This document shows positions 5,019 through 5,052 of a stretch of DNA of 5,052 nt, in pieces. Below the pieces are notes generated by a model. The model saw nothing but the letters and a program-made list of their open reading frames with translations. It did no database searches and was not told the DNA's origin. The translations under genes and the position numbers were made by a program. Origin of the DNA: JAMBLL01 sp036985935 (GTDB lineage: Bacteria; Actinomycetota; Acidimicrobiia; Spongiisociales; UBA5794); NCBI GenBank assembly GCA_036985935.1, contig BTQP01000138.1:1-5052 (forward strand), given 5' to 3'. Positions within the stretch are counted from its first letter, which is position 1, and each line of letters opens with the position of its first letter.

Positions 5019-5052
5019 AACGTCCTTACGGTGTCGTTGTCGCATCCAAGAA
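5015..5052 (+). CDS. rdgB: RdgB/HAM1-type non-canonical purine NTP pyrophosphatase, 5' fragment
   Basis: Only the first 12 complete codons are in the window: MKRPYGVVVASK, followed by an incomplete codon (AA). The VVVASK(N) strand-and-loop is the usual N-terminal start of the HAM1/RdgB family, which hydrolyses dITP, XTP and ITP to monophosphates to keep deaminated purines out of nucleic acids. Its position supports the call, because an rdgB homologue directly follows rph in many actinobacteria (Rv1340-Rv1341 in M. tuberculosis). The ATG overlaps the rph TGA as ATGA, implying translational coupling. The gene runs off the right edge, so nothing can be said about its later motifs. Confidence 0.75.
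   Translation, partial: MKRPYGVVVASK

Noticed and set aside
1..5052. CRISPR array, tRNA/rRNA genes, insertion sequences or phage genes
   Set aside because: No spaced direct repeats, tRNA-like cloverleaf, transposase motifs or terminal inverted repeats were seen. Nearly all of the window is accounted for by housekeeping-type genes.

Overview
The window looks like an ordinary, dense chromosomal stretch of a GC-rich (roughly 60% by eye) member of the Actinomycetota. Three things support this. The phosphofructokinase resembles the actinobacterial/mixed-substrate group. There is a gene of the mycothiol-dependent maleylpyruvate isomerase (MDMPI) family. The block of a Mec-type JAMM peptidase, an Rv1339-like metallo-beta-lactamase-fold protein, RNase PH and an RdgB start follows the gene order of the mycobacterial mec-cysO-cysM-(rhomboid)-murI-Rv1339-rphA-Rv1341 region. 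A lineage such as Acidimicrobiia is possible, but that is only a guess.

Layout: positions 2-1123 (minus strand) hold a complete 6-phosphofructokinase gene. It is divergent from everything else. Positions 1124-1433 are a non-canonical intergenic region. It carries palindromes, a near-perfect Shine-Dalgarno site followed by a 16-codon ORF (1254-1304), two short hairpins that compete for bases, and a strong 14-bp terminator-like hairpin (1347-1390). From 1434 to the right edge a seven-gene plus-strand operon runs with almost no gaps: single-domain rhodanese, MDMPI/DinB-like protein, DUF2007-JAMM fusion (Mec-like), a 93-residue three-helix membrane protein, an MBL-fold hydrolase (Rv1339-like), RNase PH, and the first codons of RdgB/HAM1. 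Junctions are 43 nt, 1 nt, 10 nt, a 4-nt overlap, 4 nt and a 4-nt overlap.

How the genes may work together: RNase PH and RdgB are RNA 3'-end maturation and nucleotide-pool housekeeping functions, and the MBL protein is their usual actinobacterial neighbour. The front of the operon has a low-molecular-weight-thiol and sulfur flavour (rhodanese, mycothiol-dependent family, Mec-type peptidase). However, the CysO sulfur carrier and CysM synthase that partner Mec in mycobacteria are not in the window. I see no mobile element, CRISPR, tRNA or rRNA. The least explained element is the mini-ORF plus terminator unit between the PFK gene and the operon. It could be a transcription attenuator for the operon or a small stand-alone transcript.
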